A stretch of 64,000 bases of DNA from contig NZ_CABVQK010000010.1 of assembly GCF_902499335.1 (NCBI RefSeq), positions 1 to 64,000 on the forward strand. The letters run 5' to 3'. Below are positions 16,085 to 24,326 of this stretch, piece after piece (within the stretch, counting starts at the first letter, position 1; each line of letters opens with the position of its first letter). The notes below the pieces were generated by a model, which did no database searches, was not told the DNA's origin, and was given only the letters and a program-made list of their open reading frames with translations. A program made the position numbers and the translations under genes. The DNA comes from Burkholderia lata. Lineage in GTDB: Bacteria > Pseudomonadota > Gammaproteobacteria > Burkholderiales > Burkholderiaceae.

Positions 16085-16978
16085 ATGGATATTGTACTGT
16101 ATGCCCTCACCGCATTCCTGTACGGCGGCCTCGCCGTCGCAGGCTGGCGCACGCACCGCCAGGGCGCGACGCCGCTCGTCGCGAGCGTGCCGGCCGTGCC
16201 GGTTCCCGCGTCCGCCGCGTCCGGGGTGAGCGGGGCCGGCCGCGCGCTGCTGTTTGCCGCGCTCGTCGCGCACGGCGTGCTGCTCCACACGACGATCTTT
16301 CCGAACGACGCGATGGTGTTCGGCTTCGCGTTCGCGCTGTCCGCGATGTTCTGGCTCGGCGCCGGCATCTACTGGATCGAGAGCTTTTTCTTCCCGCTCG
16401 ACAGCCTGCGCCTGCTGGTGCTGCCGCTCGCGTGCGGCGCGTCGCTGCTGCCGCTCGTGTTCGGCGGCGTGCGGGTGCTTCCTTATGCCGCAGCGCCGCT
16501 GTTCAAGCTGCATTTCCTGATCGCGAACATCGCATACGGCCTGTTCGCGATCGCGGCGCTGCACGCGATCCTGATGCTGATGGTCGAGCGGCGTCTGCAG
16601 TCGCTGAGGAGCGGCGGGCGCGACGGCTCGACGGGCTGGATCGCGAGCTGGCTCGAGACACTGCCGCCGCTGCTCACGCTCGAGAAGCTGCTGTTCCGCC
16701 TGATCGGCGCCGGCTTCGTGCTGCTCACGCTGACGCTCGCGTCGGGCATTCTGTTCAGCGAGCAGGTCGACGCGCGCGCGCTGCGGCTCGACCACAAGAC
16801 CGTGTTCGCGATCCTGTCGTGGCTGATGTTCGGCGGCCTGCTGGTCGCCCGCAAGACGTCGGGCTGGCGTGGCCGTGGTGCCGCGCGCTGGGTGCTCGTG
16901 TCGTTCGCCGCGCTGCTGCTCGCGTATGTCGGCAGCCGGTTCGTTTTCGAGGTGCTGCTGCACCGTTCCGTGGTTTGA
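16085..16978 (+). CDS. Cytochrome c assembly protein (CcsA/YpjD-like membrane protein)
   Basis: A 297-residue inner-membrane protein with about eight hydrophobic segments, of the CcsA/CcmC-type cytochrome c assembly family (the YpjD-like branch). Seen: MDIVLYALTAFLYGGLAVAG as the first membrane segment; HFLIANIAYGLFAIAALHA mid-protein with a candidate haem-ligating His; and LDHKTVFAILSWLMFGGLL near the end. The family handles haem, but the substrate of this branch is not established. A PP0621-like gene follows 13 bp downstream. Confidence 0.8.
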   Translation: MDIVLYALTAFLYGGLAVAGWRTHRQGATPLVASVPAVPVPASAASGVSGAGRALLFAALVAHGVLLHTTIFPNDAMVFGFAFALSAMFWLGAGIYWIESFFFPLDSLRLLVLPLACGASLLPLVFGGVRVLPYAAAPLFKLHFLIANIAYGLFAIAALHAILMLMVERRLQSLRSGGRDGSTGWIASWLETLPPLLTLEKLLFRLIGAGFVLLTLTLASGILFSEQVDARALRLDHKTVFAILSWLMFGGLLVARKTSGWRGRGAARWVLVSFAALLLAYVGSRFVFEVLLHRSVV

Positions 16979-16991
16979 CCGCAGGTTTCCG

Positions 16992-17300
16992 ATGCGACAG
17001 ATTCTTCTCCTGATTCTTCTCTTCTTCGCGGGTTCGTGGGTCGCGCGCAAGCTGCGCCAGGCCCAGGAGCAAGCGCAGGCGCGCACCGGCCGCGGCACCG
17101 GTTACGACGGTACGCCCGGCGCTGGCGCGGCGCGCCCGAACGGCGACGCGCGGGCGCTGCCCGAGCCGATGGTGCGCTGCGCCGAATGCGGCGTGCATGC
17201 GCCGAAGGGCGATGCCGTCGCCGCGGGCGGCGAGTACTTCTGCAGTGCCGAGCACGCGCAGCGCCACGCCGAACGTACGAGCGGTCGCGGCGCACGATGA
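16992..17300 (+). CDS. PP0621-family small membrane-anchored zinc-binding protein
   Basis: A 102-residue protein: one N-terminal membrane segment (ILLLILLFFAGSWVA, about 4-18), a flexible basic linker, then a CAEC...C pattern (RCAECGVHAPKG and YFCSAEHAQRH) resembling a small zinc ribbon. This matches the PP0621 family of unknown role. The ATG is 13 bp after the previous gene, and its stop overlaps the ampD start (ATGA), so the three are probably one operon. Confidence 0.75.
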   Translation: MRQILLLILLFFAGSWVARKLRQAQEQAQARTGRGTGYDGTPGAGAARPNGDARALPEPMVRCAECGVHAPKGDAVAAGGEYFCSAEHAQRHAERTSGRGAR

Positions 17301-17887
17301 GCGCCGCGCCGCTGCTGTCGGTCGATGCGAACGGCTGGGTGCGCGAAGCGCGCCATGCGCCGTCGCCGAACTTCGAGGTGCGGCCCGCAGGCGCGGTGCC
17401 GACGCTCGTGGTCGTCCACAACATCAGCCTGCCGCCCGGCGAATTCGGCGGCGATGCGATCGAGGCGCTGTTCCTGAATCGCCTCGACTGCGATGCGCAC
17501 CCCTATTACCAGAGCCACCTGCGCGGCGTGCGCGTGTCCGCGCACTTCCTGATCCGCCGCAGCGGCGAGCTCGTGCAGTTCGTGTCGTGCGACGAGCGTG
17601 CGTGGCACGCGGGCTCGTCGGAGTTCTTCGGCCGGGCGCGCTGCAACGACTTCTCGATCGGCATCGAGCTCGAAGGCGCCGACGACGTGCCGTTCGACGA
17701 CGCGCAATACGCGGTGCTCGCCGCGCTCTCCCGCGCGCTCGCCGCACGCTACCCGGTCGACGCATTCGCGGGGCACTCGGACGTCGCGCCGGGCCGCAAG
17801 ACCGACCCCGGTCCGCATTTCGATTGGCAACGCTTCGCGAGCGATGCCGGTTTTTCCGCCGAATACTTTCCTTTCCGTCAGCACTGA
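17297..17887 (+). CDS. ampD: 1,6-anhydro-N-acetylmuramyl-L-alanine amidase AmpD
   Basis: A 196-residue cytoplasmic zinc amidase that cleaves anhydro-muropeptides during wall recycling, thereby limiting AmpR-driven beta-lactamase induction. Seen: VVVHNISLPPGEFGG (about 37-51) with the first zinc His, VSAHFLIRRSGELVQFV, WHAG, and AGHSDVAPGRKTDPGPHFDW near the end with the second His and the Asp ligand. No signal peptide, which fits cytoplasmic AmpD rather than AmiD. The start overlaps the preceding stop by 4 bp. Confidence 0.93.
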   Translation: MSAAPLLSVDANGWVREARHAPSPNFEVRPAGAVPTLVVVHNISLPPGEFGGDAIEALFLNRLDCDAHPYYQSHLRGVRVSAHFLIRRSGELVQFVSCDERAWHAGSSEFFGRARCNDFSIGIELEGADDVPFDDAQYAVLAALSRALAARYPVDAFAGHSDVAPGRKTDPGPHFDWQRFASDAGFSAEYFPFRQH

Positions 17888-17985
17888 TCGCGGGGTTTTT
17901 TGACCGGAGAAAGTTTTTTCTCCGACCAATGCCTTGTCGTGTCTGCGCGTGAGCGATGTCAAGACCTCCATCGCAAATTATCCGT

Positions 17986-18014
17986 TTGGACGTCCTCCGA
18001 ATGTCCACTATACT
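17986..18014 (+). promoter_or_regulatory. Sigma-70 promoter of nrdA
   Basis: TTGGAC (17986-17991) and TATACT (18009-18014) are separated by exactly 17 bp. The -10 lies inside the first NrdR box. This implies an untranslated leader of about 315 nt before the nrdA ATG. Confidence 0.7.
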
Positions 18015-18051
18015 TGGTGCCAGTTGAGCAGTTCTGTACTAGATATAGTGT
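18004..18051. promoter_or_regulatory. Pair of NrdR boxes
   Basis: TCCACTATACTTGGTG (18004-18019) and GTACTAGATATAGTGT (18036-18051) are both imperfect palindromes close to the NrdR-box consensus (acaCwAtATaTwGtgt). They are 32 bp apart start to start, the three-turn spacing known for NrdR. The first covers the -10, so binding would block RNA polymerase. The NrdR gene itself is not in the window. Confidence 0.75.
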
Positions 18052-18338
18052 GTGCCGCAGGGGAAACCCGAGCGGCACCGGCCGGCGGGCAACGCCGGCG
18101 GACAGGGTTCTCAGGGCGGCGCGTCAGGCCGGACGGTCCGGGCGTCGCGATCAGCGCAGCGAACTTCGACGGGGCAGGGTACACATGACGAAGCACACGA
18201 CCGGATCGGTTGTCGCGCATCGACCGAACCGGCTTCCCCGGCGCATCGCTCGCCTCTTACCGCTCGCGCACCACGTTGCGCAGCGTTCGTTTTAATCCGC
18301 GGTTCTCTCCGCACCATCCAACACCAGGAGCTTTGCAC
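18052..18338 (+). promoter_or_regulatory. Long structured leader of nrdA with a possible upstream ORF
   Basis: About 290 nt of leader holds GC-rich hairpins, for example GGTGCC (18016-18021) pairable with GGCACC near 18075 and a CGCCGGC/GCCGGCG stem just after it. A 36-codon frame (ATG 18185, TAA 18293-18295), preceded by GGGGCAGGG, ends 43 nt before the nrdA ATG. No B12-box or other riboswitch signature was recognised. Whether the small frame is translated is unknown. Confidence 0.4.
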
Positions 18339-21335
18339 ATGCAAACCACCGACAACGCGACGTCCCAGTACGAGAGCGCCTCGAGCCGTCCGCTCGGCGG
18401 GACCGAACAGGGCGCGAAGGCGCTCGCGCCGCAGGCCACGTTCGCCGACTACAAGGTGATCCGCCGCAACGGCAGCGTCGTATCGTTCGAACCTTCGAAG
18501 ATCGCGATCGCGGTGACCAAGGCTTTCCTGGCCGTCAATGGCGGGCAGGGTGCGGCATCGGCGCGCGTGCGCGAGCAGGTCGAGCAACTGACGCACAACG
18601 TCGTGCGCGCGCTCGTGCGCAGCCGCCCGAACGGCGGTACGTTCCATATCGAAGACATCCAGGACCAGGTCGAACTCGCGCTGATGCGCGGCGGCGAGCA
18701 CAACGTCGCGCGTGCGTACGTGCTGTATCGCGAGAAGCGTCACCTCGAGCGCCAGCATGCGGGCGAGGAAGCAGCGGCAGCAGGCGGCGAGGCGAGCACC
18801 GGCATCAACGTCGTCGACAACGGCGTCACGCGTCCGCTCGACCTGAACGCGCTGCGCGCGCTGATCGTGTCGGCATGCGACGGCCTCGGCGCTGCGGTTA
18901 ACCCTGACCCGATCGTCGCCGAAACGGTGAAGAACCTGTACGACGGCGTGCCGATGAGCCAGGTCTACGACTCGGCGATCCTGGCCGCGCGTACGATGAT
19001 CGAGAAGGATCCGGCATACAGCCAGGTCACGTCCCGCATCCTGCTGCACACGATCCGTCGCGAAATCCTCGGTGAGGAAGTGGTTCAGGCCGAGATGTCG
19101 GCCCGTTACGCGGAATACTTCCCGCAGTTCCTGAAGCGCGGCGTCGACGCCGGCCTGCTCGACGACAAGCTGCTGCAGTTCGACCTGAAGCGCCTCGGCG
19201 AAGCGCTCGACGCGAACCGCGACCTGCAGTTCGGCTACCTCGGCCTGCAGACGCTGTACGACCGCTACTTCCTGCACGTCGAAGGCACCCGCATCGAAAT
19301 GCCGCAGGCATTCTTCATGCGCGTCGCGATGGGCCTGTCGCTGAACGAGATCGACCGCGAAACGCGCGCGATCGAGTTCTACAACGTGCTGTCCAGCTTC
19401 GACTTCATGAGCTCGACGCCGACGCTGTTCAACTCGGGCACGCACCGCTCGCAGCTGTCGTCGTGCTACCTGACGACGGTCGCGGACGATCTCGACGGCA
19501 TCTATGAAGCGCTGAAGGAAAACGCGCTGCTGTCGAAGTTCGCAGGCGGCCTGGGCAACGACTGGACGCGCGTGCGTGCACTCGGCTCGCATATCAAGGG
19601 CACGAACGGCAAGTCGCAAGGCGTGGTCCCGTTCCTGAAGGTCGTCAACGACACGGCCGTCGCGGTCAACCAGGGCGGCAAGCGCAAGGGCGCGGTCTGC
19701 GCGTACCTCGAATCGTGGCACCTCGACATCGAGGAGTTCCTGGAGCTGCGCAAGAACACGGGCGACGACCGCCGCCGTACGCACGACATGAACACGGCGA
19801 ACTGGATTCCCGACCTGTTCATGAAGCGCGTGATGGAAGGCGCCGACTGGACGCTGTTCTCGCCGTCGACCTGCCCGGACCTGCACGACAAGTTCGGCGC
19901 GGAATTCGAGGCGGCTTACACGGCTTACGAAGACAAGGTCGCGCGCGGCGAGATCAAGCTGTTCAAGAAGATCCCGGCGGCGCAACTGTGGCGCAAGATG
20001 CTCGGCATGCTGTTCGAGACGGGCCACCCGTGGATCACGTTCAAGGATCCGTGCAACATCCGCTCGCCGCAGCAGCACGTCGGCGTCGTCCACTCGTCGA
20101 ACCTGTGCACGGAAATCACGCTGAACACGAGCGACACCGAAATCGCGGTGTGCAACCTCGGCTCGGTGAACCTCGTCGCCCACCTGGTGAAGCAGGCCGA
20201 CGGCAGCTACGCGCTCGACCACGACAAGCTGAAGCGCACGATCAGCGTCGCGATGCGCATGCTCGACAACGTGATCGACATCAACTACTACGCGGTGGCG
20301 AAGGCGCGTAACTCGAACCTGAAGCATCGCCCGGTCGGCATGGGCATCATGGGCTTCCAGGACTGCCTGCACCTGCTGCGCACGCCGTACGCGTCGGAAG
20401 CGGCGGTCGAGTTCGCCGACCGTTCGATGGAAGCGGTCTGCTACTACGCGTACCACGCGTCGACCGAGCTGGCCGAGGAGCGCGGCCGCTACTCGAGCTA
20501 CCGCGGTTCGCTGTGGGATCGCGGCATCCTCCCGCAGGACACGCTGAAGCTGCTCGCCGAAGCGCGCGGCGGCTACGTCGAGGTCGACACGTCCGAATCG
20601 CTCGACTGGACGTCGCTGCGTTCGCGGATCGCCACGCATGGCATGCGCAACTCGAACTGCGTCGCGATCGCGCCGACGGCGACGATCTCGAACATCATCG
20701 GCGTGTCGGCCTGTATCGAGCCGACCTTCCAGAACCTGTACGTGAAGTCGAACCTGTCGGGCGAATTCACGGTGGTGAACGAGTACCTGGTGCGCGACCT
20801 GAAGGACCGCGGCCTGTGGGACGAAGTGATGGTTGCCGACCTGAAGTACTTCGACGGCATGCTGTCGCGCATCGACCGCATCCCGGCCGACCTGCGCGCG
20901 ATCTACGCGACCGCGTTCGAGGTCGACCCGACGTGGCTGGTCGAAGCGGCATCGCGTCGCCAGAAGTGGATCGACCAGGCGCAGTCGCTGAACATCTACA
21001 TGGGCGGCGCGTCGGGCAAGAAGCTCGACGAGGTCTACAAGCTCGCATGGCTGCGCGGTCTGAAGACGACCTACTACCTCCGCACGATGGCGGCGACGCA
21101 CGTCGAGAAGTCGACGGTCGCACACGGCGCGCTGAACGCAGTGCCGACGAGCGGCGGTTCGAGCAGCGGCGGCGCGCAAGGCGCAGCTGGCGGCTTCGGT
21201 GCGGCAGGCGGCGCAGCATCGTCGTCGGGCGCAGTCGACGCAGCACCGGCACTCGCGCCGGTCGAGGCAGATGGTCCGGTGTGCACGATGCGTCCGGGCG
21301 ATCCTGGCTTCGACGAGTGCGAAGCGTGCCAGTAA
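18339..21335 (+). CDS. nrdA: Ribonucleoside-diphosphate reductase, alpha subunit (class Ia)
   Basis: A 998-residue catalytic subunit that reduces NDPs to dNDPs together with NrdB. Order: N-terminal ATP-cone (VIRRNGSVVSFEPSKIAIAVTK start, about 40-130); catalytic barrel with SSCYLTTVADDL, NLCTEITLN and CNLGSVNL; then MRNSNCVAIAPTATISNIIG. The C-terminal redox tail ends CTMRPGDPGFDECEACQ. A Gly/Ser/Ala-rich linker of about 45 residues precedes the tail, part of why it exceeds E. coli NrdA (761). The ATG follows CAGGAG. nrdB lies 365 bp downstream. Confidence 0.96.
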   Translation: MQTTDNATSQYESASSRPLGGTEQGAKALAPQATFADYKVIRRNGSVVSFEPSKIAIAVTKAFLAVNGGQGAASARVREQVEQLTHNVVRALVRSRPNGGTFHIEDIQDQVELALMRGGEHNVARAYVLYREKRHLERQHAGEEAAAAGGEASTGINVVDNGVTRPLDLNALRALIVSACDGLGAAVNPDPIVAETVKNLYDGVPMSQVYDSAILAARTMIEKDPAYSQVTSRILLHTIRREILGEEVVQAEMSARYAEYFPQFLKRGVDAGLLDDKLLQFDLKRLGEALDANRDLQFGYLGLQTLYDRYFLHVEGTRIEMPQAFFMRVAMGLSLNEIDRETRAIEFYNVLSSFDFMSSTPTLFNSGTHRSQLSSCYLTTVADDLDGIYEALKENALLSKFAGGLGNDWTRVRALGSHIKGTNGKSQGVVPFLKVVNDTAVAVNQGGKRKGAVCAYLESWHLDIEEFLELRKNTGDDRRRTHDMNTANWIPDLFMKRVMEGADWTLFSPSTCPDLHDKFGAEFEAAYTAYEDKVARGEIKLFKKIPAAQLWRKMLGMLFETGHPWITFKDPCNIRSPQQHVGVVHSSNLCTEITLNTSDTEIAVCNLGSVNLVAHLVKQADGSYALDHDKLKRTISVAMRMLDNVIDINYYAVAKARNSNLKHRPVGMGIMGFQDCLHLLRTPYASEAAVEFADRSMEAVCYYAYHASTELAEERGRYSSYRGSLWDRGILPQDTLKLLAEARGGYVEVDTSESLDWTSLRSRIATHGMRNSNCVAIAPTATISNIIGVSACIEPTFQNLYVKSNLSGEFTVVNEYLVRDLKDRGLWDEVMVADLKYFDGMLSRIDRIPADLRAIYATAFEVDPTWLVEAASRRQKWIDQAQSLNIYMGGASGKKLDEVYKLAWLRGLKTTYYLRTMAATHVEKSTVAHGALNAVPTSGGSSSGGAQGAAGGFGAAGGAASSSGAVDAAPALAPVEADGPVCTMRPGDPGFDECEACQ

Positions 21336-21700
21336 CGCAGTGCGCCTGACCTGAGAAGAAGGTCAGCGCGGCGCACACGACAACCGATCGAGGTTGAAGT
21401 GTGCGCCGCTCTCAACTAAAAAAATGATAAGGAATCTGTAACGCGGCACCTGCGTTGCAGGCAGTGACAAGCGATCGAAACATCCCCGACGACGTCGCGT
21501 TTCGATCAGCGTTCGATGCGTCGAGCGCACCTCGCGATACACGCGCGACACACGTCGCGCTCTGCATGAACGACGATGCGTTGCTCAAAGTGTTGTATCG
21601 AGGTCGCAACGCGAATCGAAAAAAGGATTTTTCGTGAGCGAACCCTTTTATCGCTCAGGAAAAGATGGTACAAACCGTTCTAAATTGATGGTGAGAATTT
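21336..21700 (+). promoter_or_regulatory. Structured nrdA-nrdB gap
   Basis: This 365-bp gap has no convincing gene but three strong inverted repeats. At 21340-21376, GTGCGC-CTGACC pairs with GGTCAG-(CGCG)-GCGCAC. At 21473-21507, GATCGAAAC pairs with GTTTCGATC. At 21635-21657, TGAGCGA pairs with TCGCTCA, 43 bp before the nrdB ATG. None has a clean T run. They could be processing sites, an attenuator, or the leader of a separate nrdB promoter. Confidence 0.5.
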
Positions 21701-22912
21701 ATGCTCAACTGGGATGAAGAGAAGACTGCCGTAACTCCCGCGAGCGGAGCGCAGCAAAACGCGATGCGCACCTCCGCAGGAACGGCTGTCGGACTGCAGG
21801 CTGCAACGCCTGCCGCCCATCAGGTCCGCGACATTTTCGAAGGCGATCTTGCGGTGCCGCCGCAAGCATCGGCTGTTCCCGCCGGCGGTTCGGAAGCGCG
21901 GGTCAATGTCGCCGACAAGCGCATCATCAACGGCCAGACTGACGTCAATCAGCTGGTGCCGTTCAAGTACAAGTGGGCGTGGGAAAAGTATCTGGCCGGT
22001 TGCGCGAACCACTGGATGCCGCAGGAAATCAACATGTCCCGCGACATCGCTCTGTGGAAGGACCCGAACGGTCTGACCGAGGACGAGCGCCGCATCGTGA
22101 AGCGCAACCTCGGCTTCTTCGTGACGGCCGATTCGCTCGCGGCGAACAACATCGTGCTCGGCACGTACCGCCACATCACGGCGCCCGAGTGCCGGCAGTT
22201 CCTGCTGCGCCAGGCGTTCGAAGAGGCGATCCACACGCACGCGTACCAATACATTGTCGAATCGCTCGGTCTCGACGAAGGCGAGATCTTCAACGCGTAC
22301 CACGAGGTCACGTCGATCCGCGCGAAGGACGAATTCCTGATCCCGTTCATCCACACGCTGACGGATCCGGCCTTCAAGACCGGCACGCTCGAAGCGGATC
22401 AGAAGCTGCTGAAGTCGCTGATCGTGTTCGCCTGCATCATGGAAGGCCTGTTCTTCTATGTCGGGTTCACGCAGATCCTCGCGCTCGGCCGCCAGAACAA
22501 GATGACGGGTGCTGCAGAGCAATATCAGTACATCCTGCGCGACGAGTCGATGCACTGCAACTTCGGCATCGACCTGATCAACCAGATCAAGCTCGAGAAT
22601 CCGCATCTCTGGACCGCCGAATTCCGCGCCGAGATCCGCGAGCTGTTCAAGCAGGCTGTCGAACTCGAATACCGCTACGCCGAGGACACGATGCCGCGCG
22701 GCGTGCTGGGTTTGAACGCGTCGATGTTCAAGAGCTATCTGCGCTTCATCAGCAACCGTCGTTGCCAGCAGATCGGCCTCGATCCGCTGTACCCGAACGA
22801 GGAAAACCCGTTCCCGTGGATGAGCGAGATGATCGACCTGAAGAAGGAACGCAACTTCTTCGAGACGCGTGTGATCGAGTATCAGACGGGCGGCGCGCTG
22901 TCCTGGGAATAA
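21701..22912 (+). CDS. nrdB: Ribonucleoside-diphosphate reductase, beta subunit (class Ia)
   Basis: A 403-residue diiron subunit that holds the tyrosyl radical for NrdA. Iron ligands and the radical Tyr are recognisable: EEAIHTHAY (E-x-x-H-x3-Y, about 170-178) matches the E. coli E115/H118/Y122 arrangement, and DESMHCNFGIDLINQ carries the second Glu/His pair. The N-terminal 60 residues are a low-complexity extension. The C terminus, EYQTGGALSWE, ends in the short peptide that docks on NrdA. The ATG follows GGTGAG. Confidence 0.96.
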   Translation: MLNWDEEKTAVTPASGAQQNAMRTSAGTAVGLQAATPAAHQVRDIFEGDLAVPPQASAVPAGGSEARVNVADKRIINGQTDVNQLVPFKYKWAWEKYLAGCANHWMPQEINMSRDIALWKDPNGLTEDERRIVKRNLGFFVTADSLAANNIVLGTYRHITAPECRQFLLRQAFEEAIHTHAYQYIVESLGLDEGEIFNAYHEVTSIRAKDEFLIPFIHTLTDPAFKTGTLEADQKLLKSLIVFACIMEGLFFYVGFTQILALGRQNKMTGAAEQYQYILRDESMHCNFGIDLINQIKLENPHLWTAEFRAEIRELFKQAVELEYRYAEDTMPRGVLGLNASMFKSYLRFISNRRCQQIGLDPLYPNEENPFPWMSEMIDLKKERNFFETRVIEYQTGGALSWE

Positions 22913-23349
22913 CCCGCAGCAGCGAACCCGTCACATGATGGAGCAGCCGGCGGCCTCTCGGCCCCGGCCCTAGGTTTAGGAGCAAGAACGCCTGATGCAA
23001 AGCATGCCCGGTGCCTTAACGGCACGACGATACGACAGGCACTTTGCGAACCCTTCAGTGGGATGGGCAAACTTCCCTCCGGAAAAAGCGGACAGCCGTG
23101 TGGCGGTCCGCTTGATCAAGCGATTAGGGGTAGCGGCGCGAGGTGCGCCGGCTACCGACTTGATTTGGCGCGCGAGGCCGGGTGGTCACGCGCGCCATAC
23201 CGTATTCATTAGCGTAAGCGCGTGGTATCCGCGTACGCCGATGAATAGCCCGCTTCGAAGCGCACGTCCTGAACAGCGTCCGCGGGAAGCGGGTTTTGAC
23301 GAAGGGTGTAGTTTGAACTGACTCTCATCTGAACCTGAAGGAGAACAAC
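22913..23349. other. Intergenic region with a minus-strand terminator-like hairpin
   Basis: There is no credible gene in this 437-bp stretch. AAGCGGAC (23086-23093) and GTCCGCTT (23106-23113) form a perfect stem with a 12-nt loop. On the minus strand it is followed by a T run, so it would end a leftward transcript starting within about 230 bp upstream of the histone-like gene. The promoter of that gene should also lie here but is not distinct. Confidence 0.4.
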
Positions 23350-24069
23350 ATGGCACTTGCCAAGAAGAAACCGGCTGCAAAGAAGGCCGCAGTGAAGAAG
23401 GTCGCTGCGAAGAAGGCTGCTGCGCCGGCGAAGAAGGCCGCTGCAGTGAAGAAGGTTGCTGCCAAGAAGGTCGCGGTGAAGAAGGTTGCCGCGAAGAAGG
23501 CAGCGCCGGCGAAGAAGGCCGCAGTGAAGAAGGTTGCTGCGAAGAAGGTCGCAACGAAGAAGGTTGCAGCCAAGAAGGTCGCAGTGAAGAAGGTTGCTGC
23601 GAAGAAGGCGGCACCGGCGAAGAAGGCCGCAGCGAAGAAGGTTGCAGCCAAGAAAGTCGCAGTGAAGAAGGTTGCTGCGAAGAAGGCCGCACCGGCTAAG
23701 AAGGCTGCTGCGAAGAAGGCCGCGCCGGCGAAGAAGGCTGCTGCGAAGAAGGCTGCGCCTGCGAAGAAGGCTGCGCCTGCGAAGAAGGCTGCCGCGAAGA
23801 AGGCTGCGCCTGCTGCGAAGAAGGCTGCCCCTGCGAAGAAGGCCGCTGCTCCGGCGAAGAAGGCTACCGCTGCTGCTCCGGCTCCCGCTCCGGCTCCGGC
23901 GAAGAAGGCTGCGGCTCCGAAGAAGGCTGCTGCTCCGAAGAAGGCCGTCGTGAAGAAGGCTGCGCCGGCAACGACCGCGTCGACCGCATCGGTTGCGCCG
24001 GCATCGGGCGTGAAGACCGCGCTCAACCCGGCAGCGGCATGGCCGTTCCCGACCGGCAGCCGTCCGTAA
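23350..24069 (+). CDS. Histone H1-like Ala/Lys/Pro-rich repeat protein
   Basis: A 239-residue, very basic protein made almost wholly of AAKK/APAKKAA/VKKVAAKK units, related to bacterial histone H1-like (HctB/AlgP-type) DNA-binding proteins. Only the last 35 residues (about 205-239) lose the Lys repeat. It would coat the nucleoid and bind DNA without sequence preference. The ATG follows GAAGGAGA. The repeats use nearly identical codons (gcg/gct/gcc aag aag), so the DNA itself is a tandem repeat prone to length change. Confidence 0.9.
   Translation: MALAKKKPAAKKAAVKKVAAKKAAAPAKKAAAVKKVAAKKVAVKKVAAKKAAPAKKAAVKKVAAKKVATKKVAAKKVAVKKVAAKKAAPAKKAAAKKVAAKKVAVKKVAAKKAAPAKKAAAKKAAPAKKAAAKKAAPAKKAAPAKKAAAKKAAPAAKKAAPAKKAAAPAKKATAAAPAPAPAPAKKAAAPKKAAAPKKAVVKKAAPATTASTASVAPASGVKTALNPAAAWPFPTGSRP
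23361..23962 (+). repeat. Imperfect tandem repeats inside the histone-like gene
   Basis: Units built on GCGAAGAAGG(C/T) and GTGAAGAAGGTTGC recur dozens of times in periods of 12-21 bp, mirroring the Ala-Ala-Lys-Lys protein repeats. All spacing changes are multiples of three. Slippage would change the repeat number without breaking the frame. Confidence 0.8.
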
Positions 24070-24115
24070 TCGAGGCTGACCTGCACCACCCGGACACTCA
24101 CGTGGTGTCCGTGGG

Positions 24116-24133
24116 TTGAGTAGCGCTACTCAA
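24116..24133. repeat. 18-bp perfect palindrome
   Basis: TTGAGTAGCGCTACTCAA reads the same on both strands. It lies 46 bp after the histone-like stop codon and just before its terminator. It may be a transcript processing site or a second stem. Confidence 0.5.
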
Positions 24134-24137
24134 TCAG

Positions 24138-24171
24138 TCCCGCCATCTGGTTCAGGTGGCGGGATTTTTTT
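24138..24171 (+). terminator. Intrinsic terminator of the histone-like gene
   Basis: TCCCGCCA and TGGCGGGA form a perfect 8-bp stem with an 11-nt loop followed by T7. Confidence 0.9.
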
Positions 24172-24202
24172 CGTCCGGCTTTGCCGATGTGCAGGGTGCT
24201 CC

Positions 24203-24247
24203 TACGCCGGGTGCCTGTATGCCGGGTGCCCATATGCCGGCTGCGGC
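24203..24247 (+). repeat. Three 15-bp tandem repeats
   Basis: Three consecutive 15-bp units beginning TAYGCCGGSTGC start at 24203, 24218 and 24233. They lie between two terminators, outside any supported gene. No function is evident. Confidence 0.7.
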
Positions 24248-24258
24248 GAGTACAGACG

Positions 24259-24291
24259 AAAAAAAACGCATGTGCAGCTTCGCACATGCGT
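24259..24291 (-). terminator. Intrinsic terminator of the slyB-like gene
   Basis: On the minus strand ACGCATGTGC and GCACATGCGT form a perfect 10-bp stem with a 6-nt loop followed by T8. It lies 35 bp after the lipoprotein stop codon. Confidence 0.92.
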
Positions 24292-24326
24292 TCGACCGCG
24301 GCTTGCGCCGCGTGCTGAGGTACCTG

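Noticed and set aside
18016..18180. Cobalamin riboswitch upstream of nrdA
   Set aside because: Some class II reductase genes have one, but no B12-box sequence is visible and this is a class Ia enzyme.
18111..21179. 1022-codon minus-strand open frame opposite nrdA
   Set aside because: Composition (Arg, Val, His) reflects the third-position GC bias of nrdA. No motifs.
23350..24069. CRISPR-like repeat array
   Set aside because: Repeats are short, contiguous, without spacers, and translate cleanly into Ala/Lys repeats.
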